Assembly (NCBI GenBank): GCA_014871385.1
Contig: CM026421.1
Coordinates: 26,654,752 to 26,718,751, forward strand
Length of the DNA stretch: 64,000 nucleotides
DNA from: Ceratodon purpureus
Taxonomy: Eukaryota > Streptophyta > Bryopsida > Pseudoditrichales > Ditrichaceae
Direction of reading: 5' to 3'
This document shows positions 59,753 to 64,000 of this stretch, piece after piece; positions within the stretch are counted from its first letter, which is position 1; every line of letters starts with the position of its first letter. The notes beneath the pieces are model-generated. The model had not been told where the DNA came from, made no database searches, and saw only the letters and a list, made by a program, of their open reading frames with translations. A program made the translations under genes and the position numbers.

Positions 59753-60728
59753 ATTGTGTCATACATAGAACATAGAAAAATACGTCATACATAGCTTCTA
59801 AACCAAGTCTAGCGTCGGATTGTTGAATAGCCTCTTTTGTTTAGGAATTGATTCTTTCAATTATCAATTAAAGAAAGTAAACATTGGTCTCCGCAAGAAG
59901 ACGGATGTGAGTAAAATGTTTATTTGAGTGTTGTGGAACAATTGAGGACGAATTTGTAACATTGGCAATTCAATGTCTATAATATAAGCATGATTAGTCA
60001 CCACATAGGGATTAACTGTGAAAGTTTAGTATACTTGGCACTACACAAATCCACAAAACTTAAAGTATAGAGTTAGCATGATTTAGAATCAAATTTCAAA
60101 GCCACTTAAAAACTTAGTTGTCTACTCTTATTTAAAAATTAAAATGATATTGGAATTTGAATTTAAAATTTAAACAATCCATCGATACTAGTACACGTAA
60201 AACTAAATCAAACGTTACAAACTTGGAATGACCTATAAATTGAATTATGTATTGGAACTTTGTATAAGAAATTCATCAAATCCTTCGTAGCTTTTTTAGA
60301 ACATTTGAATAAATCCTAAAAACTAAAAATAATTATAAAAAACTTCAGAAAACAAGTCTAGTGTAATCTTTAAAGTTTGTTGATGATTTTGAAGCAAAAT
60401 TGCCAAAAATAGATAGTAAACCTACTAATATCTATAATAGGTGAATATGTCCAATTGGAACTACAAGTGGTAGATATATTCTTGTGCATAGAAAAAAAAA
60501 ACAACCACAAAAATTTACAGTACAATAGGAGTAAAACTCAAATTTATTGACGTTTTTGAAGAATAATCACTTTATTTTTGTGGAAATTCAAGGAACATCT
60601 TTGTAATTGTAAGTATTGTGGATAAACTTGCTCCTATGTCACGCAAGCCTCATAAAAAATGATATTTGAGGAAGATGATAATTTTTGAAACATCAATTGA
60701 ATGGAAATTAGACTATTGAATGAAAAAT

Positions 60729-60730
<2 letters not shown>
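59753..60730. other. AT-rich intergenic DNA
   Basis: This includes the probable 3' UTR of paralog 2. No gene or repeat could be supported. Confidence 0.45.

Positions 60731-60768
<38 letters not shown>
60731..60768. repeat. (AT)19 microsatellite
   Basis: An uninterrupted 38-bp AT dinucleotide run, flanked by TCC and GGA so that the whole tract is palindromic. Confidence 0.98.
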
Positions 60769-60770
<2 letters not shown>

Positions 60771-60899
60771 ATGAAAAAATATTGGGCCCATTATGTTGCA
60801 AGCGCCCACTCTTTTAAATCATTAATATTCTTTTTAGCCCTTGAGTATGACAAGAAATATGGGTAAAAACTGGGAGATTGTAATTGTTGCGGCTTGACC

Positions 60900-61095
60900 T
60901 AATTTATGGCAAATCCTTCTAAAATCAATAACTTTTGCATTATAACTTCAATTTTGTCCAAAATTGTGTTTTTAGAAAGCTGATGGTGAAGTGTATGCAT
61001 GGTAAAAAAACTAGAAAATTTCAAAAGTTACAGAGCCTAAAATAGTATGCCTAGAAGTGTTGCTATCAAAATATGATCTCAAAGAACTTTAGGAA
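60900..61095. mobile_element. Right-end remnant of a piggyBac-like element
   Basis: CAAAGAACTTTAGGAATTAA at 61080-61099 matches the right terminus of the full-length piggyBac (CAAAGAACTTTAGGGGTTAA) except for two bases, with TTAA at 61096-61099. The left end could not be found, so the start given is arbitrary. Confidence 0.45.
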
Positions 61096-61099
61096 TTAA

Positions 61100-63000
61100 T
61101 ATGTGGCCTCCAACAACAAATGAAACATAGACATAAATATTATTTCATTTAAAAAAATAGATTTAGATGATAAACATCAAATTGGGAACAATAATAGGTT
61201 AATGGGTTGAAAATAGAGTCCGAAAGCTTATACAACTAAATCCTTCTATGTACATCCCGTACACTTACTAGGATTTTTTCAAGTATATTCACAAATTCTT
61301 CCATCACATGAGAAACATTCCACAAAATTCCCTCACATGAATAACCCGTCCATAGGAAAAATCCTAGAACTGCAACCAATGATTTTATTTTTTTTGCCTA
61401 ACGCTCGTTGGTTTCCTTTTTTATCAAGATCTTGAACACTTCATGTAATGTGAGGAAGACAAAAAACCTCCCAAATTTTTGGCCGGAATTCCTCCACGCG
61501 GGAAAACTTATATGTGGGAGCCCCAATTGCAAAAGGCCCTCCCTTTACCAAAATCCCCAAAAGGCTAGAGTAAAACAACTACGAGTATACTTTAGGGGGA
61601 TTCCTATTGTCCCAATTTCCTCTTGTCCGGTGGGCATCGGGTCATTAGCATTACAAACGGACACTTCATTCATGCCGGCCCCTTACAGAGGGACCGGAGT
61701 TTTTATCTATCTATCTGAGGATTCCTCACCGGGAGACAGGCAGAGGCCCACAGATCCATCAGTGATCCACTTCCATTATCAGTGATCCACCTCCATCAAC
61801 CGAGTCATGTTTTGAGAGCAAGCCGCACTGCTTGAAGGATGTAATTTGCAAGTCCCAGAGACTGCAGCTTGCTGATCAGTGATCACAGAGCTCCTTCATG
61901 CTGGTAACTTAGTAACTTAGTTAGGGCAAGTTTGTGAGCCTCGAAGGACTTGGTGCTTTTACCAATGACTCACGTCTCAGATGACTTTAGTGCTACTCTA
62001 GTGGTATCATGATCACACTAAAGTACTGATGTAGTTCTGAATACCATGTAGGTATTCTTTAGTAGCTCACGCTTGCTATTACCCCATTTTATTCCATCAT
62101 TTGCTGCTTGCCACAATTTTTGAATGCAATCTATGGGTCTCTTTTTCACTAGAGACCATGACTAAGTGACCAAGGCAAATAACAACCCATCCTAGTCATT
62201 TTGCAAGGTCACAAATTGTGACAAAGAGAAAGTCAAAACCATTTAAAAAAAAATCTGGCCACTGTTCCACAATTTAATAGAAAGTTGGATTGGAACGAGC
62301 GGATTTTCATGGCAAGGAAGATATTCTTTGAACTTCAATTCATAAGCATACCCAACAAAAATATTTTGAACCTTTAAGAATTAAAACCTTTCTAGATTTT
62401 ACACTAACTGAAATACTTTATATTTCATATAAAAAGTTGTCATATATCTTGAGAAAAATATTTAAAGAAATGGTTTGAAATACATCCACCTTAGGATATG
62501 TAACCATGCAACTTCTTTTCTCAATTGACCAATATAGTCGATAACTATAACAATTGACTTGAAATCCATTCTATATACTTTAATAAAAGAAATCTTTCAC
62601 ATTTGAAGTCTACATAAATTTGTTGTATAATGTTTGACTAAGTTTTGAATTCATCATTAAAAATTTATTAAGAAAAAATAAATATTAAGATTAAAGATTG
62701 GCCTTGTTCAATTTCAATGTCTAAGATTTTCCATGTGTGTAGTTACATACGTTATTCAATAAGAGGAGACCAATACTTGCAAAATGACAAGTTGCTTTAT
62801 TCTGCAACTTGTCATCTTGCAAGAACTAGTAGCCTCTTTTCTCACAAGTCACCAAATTCATTACCAGATTCTATATCGTTGTTGCTAGATGTCAAATAAC
62901 TATTGGATTCCAAGAATTGGTTTACATGCCATAATTGGTTAATATGAGCCATCGATCAGTTTAAGATTTGTAGTATCAACGATTACAATTGGAAGTTGCA
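61100..63000. other. Intergenic DNA
   Basis: No supported gene. The frame at 61408-61785 is the longest but shows no known domain. A CAGTGATCCAC phrase occurs twice near 61760-61790. Confidence 0.4.
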
Positions 63001-63030
63001 AAACCGGTTATCTGATACATAACCGGCATG

Positions 63031-63076
63031 GGCCTCCTGCCCTCGACCGGGTATGTAGCCCTCGACCGGGTATGTA
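63031..63076 (+). repeat. Short tandem duplication (GCCCTCGACCGGGTATGTA)
   Basis: A phrase containing CCTCGACCGGGTATGTA occurs twice in succession at the start of a GC-richer region. Confidence 0.8.
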
Positions 63077-64000
63077 AAAATTCTGGAGCCCGGACCAGTC
63101 CAAAATTAAAAAACTCGGGAGGGACGGGCGGATGAAGCTAGATGAAACAAGGCCGGGACGGGGATGACTTGAAGGGGGGCAGCGGACGGGGAGGCGAGCC
63201 GCATGCACATCGCACCGCAGAGGCGCATCGCATGCGACGTCGGGAGTCGCCCTCGCAGGCTCACACTAGTACTGGACTCTGAGCCGCACTCGAATATTCT
63301 GCCCAACCTTGCATCGCAACTGCCACTTCTCCTCACAACCAGGATCTCAATCCTCTCACTACACTACACCACAGTCTCCCTCGCTCGCACCGAGACGTCG
63401 TCGATCTCCTCCGTCTTGTCTATCTCTCCCTCAGGCTCATGATCGATCAGTTCGACTAGCTTTCCTCTGATCACTATTGTGGTCGTTTGCTTGAGGTTTG
63501 CGCATGCTAGTAGGTTCTGGTGCCATTGCGCGCTGGGTGCGACGTTGCGGACATGATTTGCGGGGTACCCATTGGGTGATGATATCGGAGTGGGGTCATG
63601 TGGGACGCTTTCGTGATGGTGGATTCGGAGCAGATGGAGGGAGTCCGTGGCTCTGCTCACGTGCATTGTGTTGTGATCATTGAGTGGCGGTGCTCTTGAG
63701 GAGCTAGACCGGACGGAGCAATTCACGGTACTGTTCGGATTCTTCGTTGGATGTTGATGGGGCCTGCTTTGTGGCAATGCATTCGAAAGTGGTCGTTTTT
63801 TTCTAGGAAGTTACGGGTGGAGGGGAAGCTGCGGGAATCCTTGGAATGCACGCACGGGGTTTAGCTACGCTTTTGACGTTGTTTATGTCGATTGTGTTGA
63901 TTTTTTCGCTACTTTGGAGCTCTTTCTGCTTCGATGCCGCAACACGTTCTTTCAGTGCCCGGCATTGTTCTTTTAATTAGAGTGAAGGTTTTTGAGACTA
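63077..64000. other. GC-richer region at the window edge, possible promoter or 5' leader
   Basis: Base composition rises and a CT-rich tract with Ser/Pro-type codons runs through 63290-63440, as seen in plant 5' leaders. No single frame continues convincingly to the window end, so a gene starting here is only possible. Confidence 0.25.

Noticed and set aside
1..64000. CRISPR arrays, bacterial operons or phage-type defence systems
   Set aside because: No regularly spaced short repeats with unique spacers; gene structure is eukaryotic with introns throughout.

Overview
The window reads as nuclear DNA of a land plant, most likely a seed-free one (moss, liverwort, fern or lycophyte; inferred, not proven). 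The basis is GT-AG introns, plant-type gene families (an LSI2-type silicon/arsenite efflux carrier pair and an EF-hand/SAM/fibronectin membrane protein), AT-rich intergenic DNA and many eukaryotic transposons. There is no sign of bacterial operon structure.

Layout. 1-9.7 kb is AT-rich and holds short TTAA-flanked elements with CCCCTAAAG-type ends (925-1703, and 2962-3788 abutting 3793-4706) plus a cassette of broken gene pieces between direct repeats (6120-8905). 11.7-14.8 kb is a four-exon gene for an 815-residue EF-hand/SAM/FN3/transmembrane/Cys-rich protein. 16.8-18.0 kb is a three-exon gene for a 296-residue multi-pass membrane protein, whose 3' end has a decayed duplicate at 21.4-21.9 kb. 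A pseudogene at 19.9-20.7 kb shares its family with the pieces at 6.4 and 8.3 kb. 24.97-35.59 kb is two apparently identical 5311-bp piggyBac transposons, head to tail, sharing one TTAA; each encodes a full transposase with all catalytic Asp residues, provided a small first exon is spliced on. 35.63-42.67 kb, only 32 bp further on, is a minus-strand retroelement bounded by 1.39-kb direct repeats. 43.7-47.0 kb holds two more short TTAA elements. 48-52 kb is gene-poor. 52.1-55.2 kb and 57.8-59.8 kb are two tandem LSI2-like transporter genes with the same intron positions and phases, with a possible small secreted Cys-rich peptide between them. The rest, to 64 kb, is mostly intergenic.

Main discovery candidate: the 35.6-42.7 kb retroelement. 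It has a Gag-like, RG-rich ORF1 and a reverse transcriptase ORF without an ATG. A 71-nt interval with a GTATGT donor, a TACTAAT branch site and a TTTCAG acceptor lies across the ORF1 stop codon; removing it fuses both frames exactly into one 1360-residue protein. The RT resembles the Penelope/TERT branch rather than LTR retrotransposons, and I see no protease, RNase H, integrase or GIY-YIG endonuclease. An intron-containing retroelement with non-TG/CA direct repeats fits an endonuclease-lacking Penelope-like element or a related undescribed lineage.

How parts relate: the full-length piggyBac copies are the plausible source of transposase for the scattered short TTAA elements, whose termini and, in two cases, first 60-80 bp match theirs. 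Coordinates of exons come from reading splice sites by eye; no alignment or database search was run.
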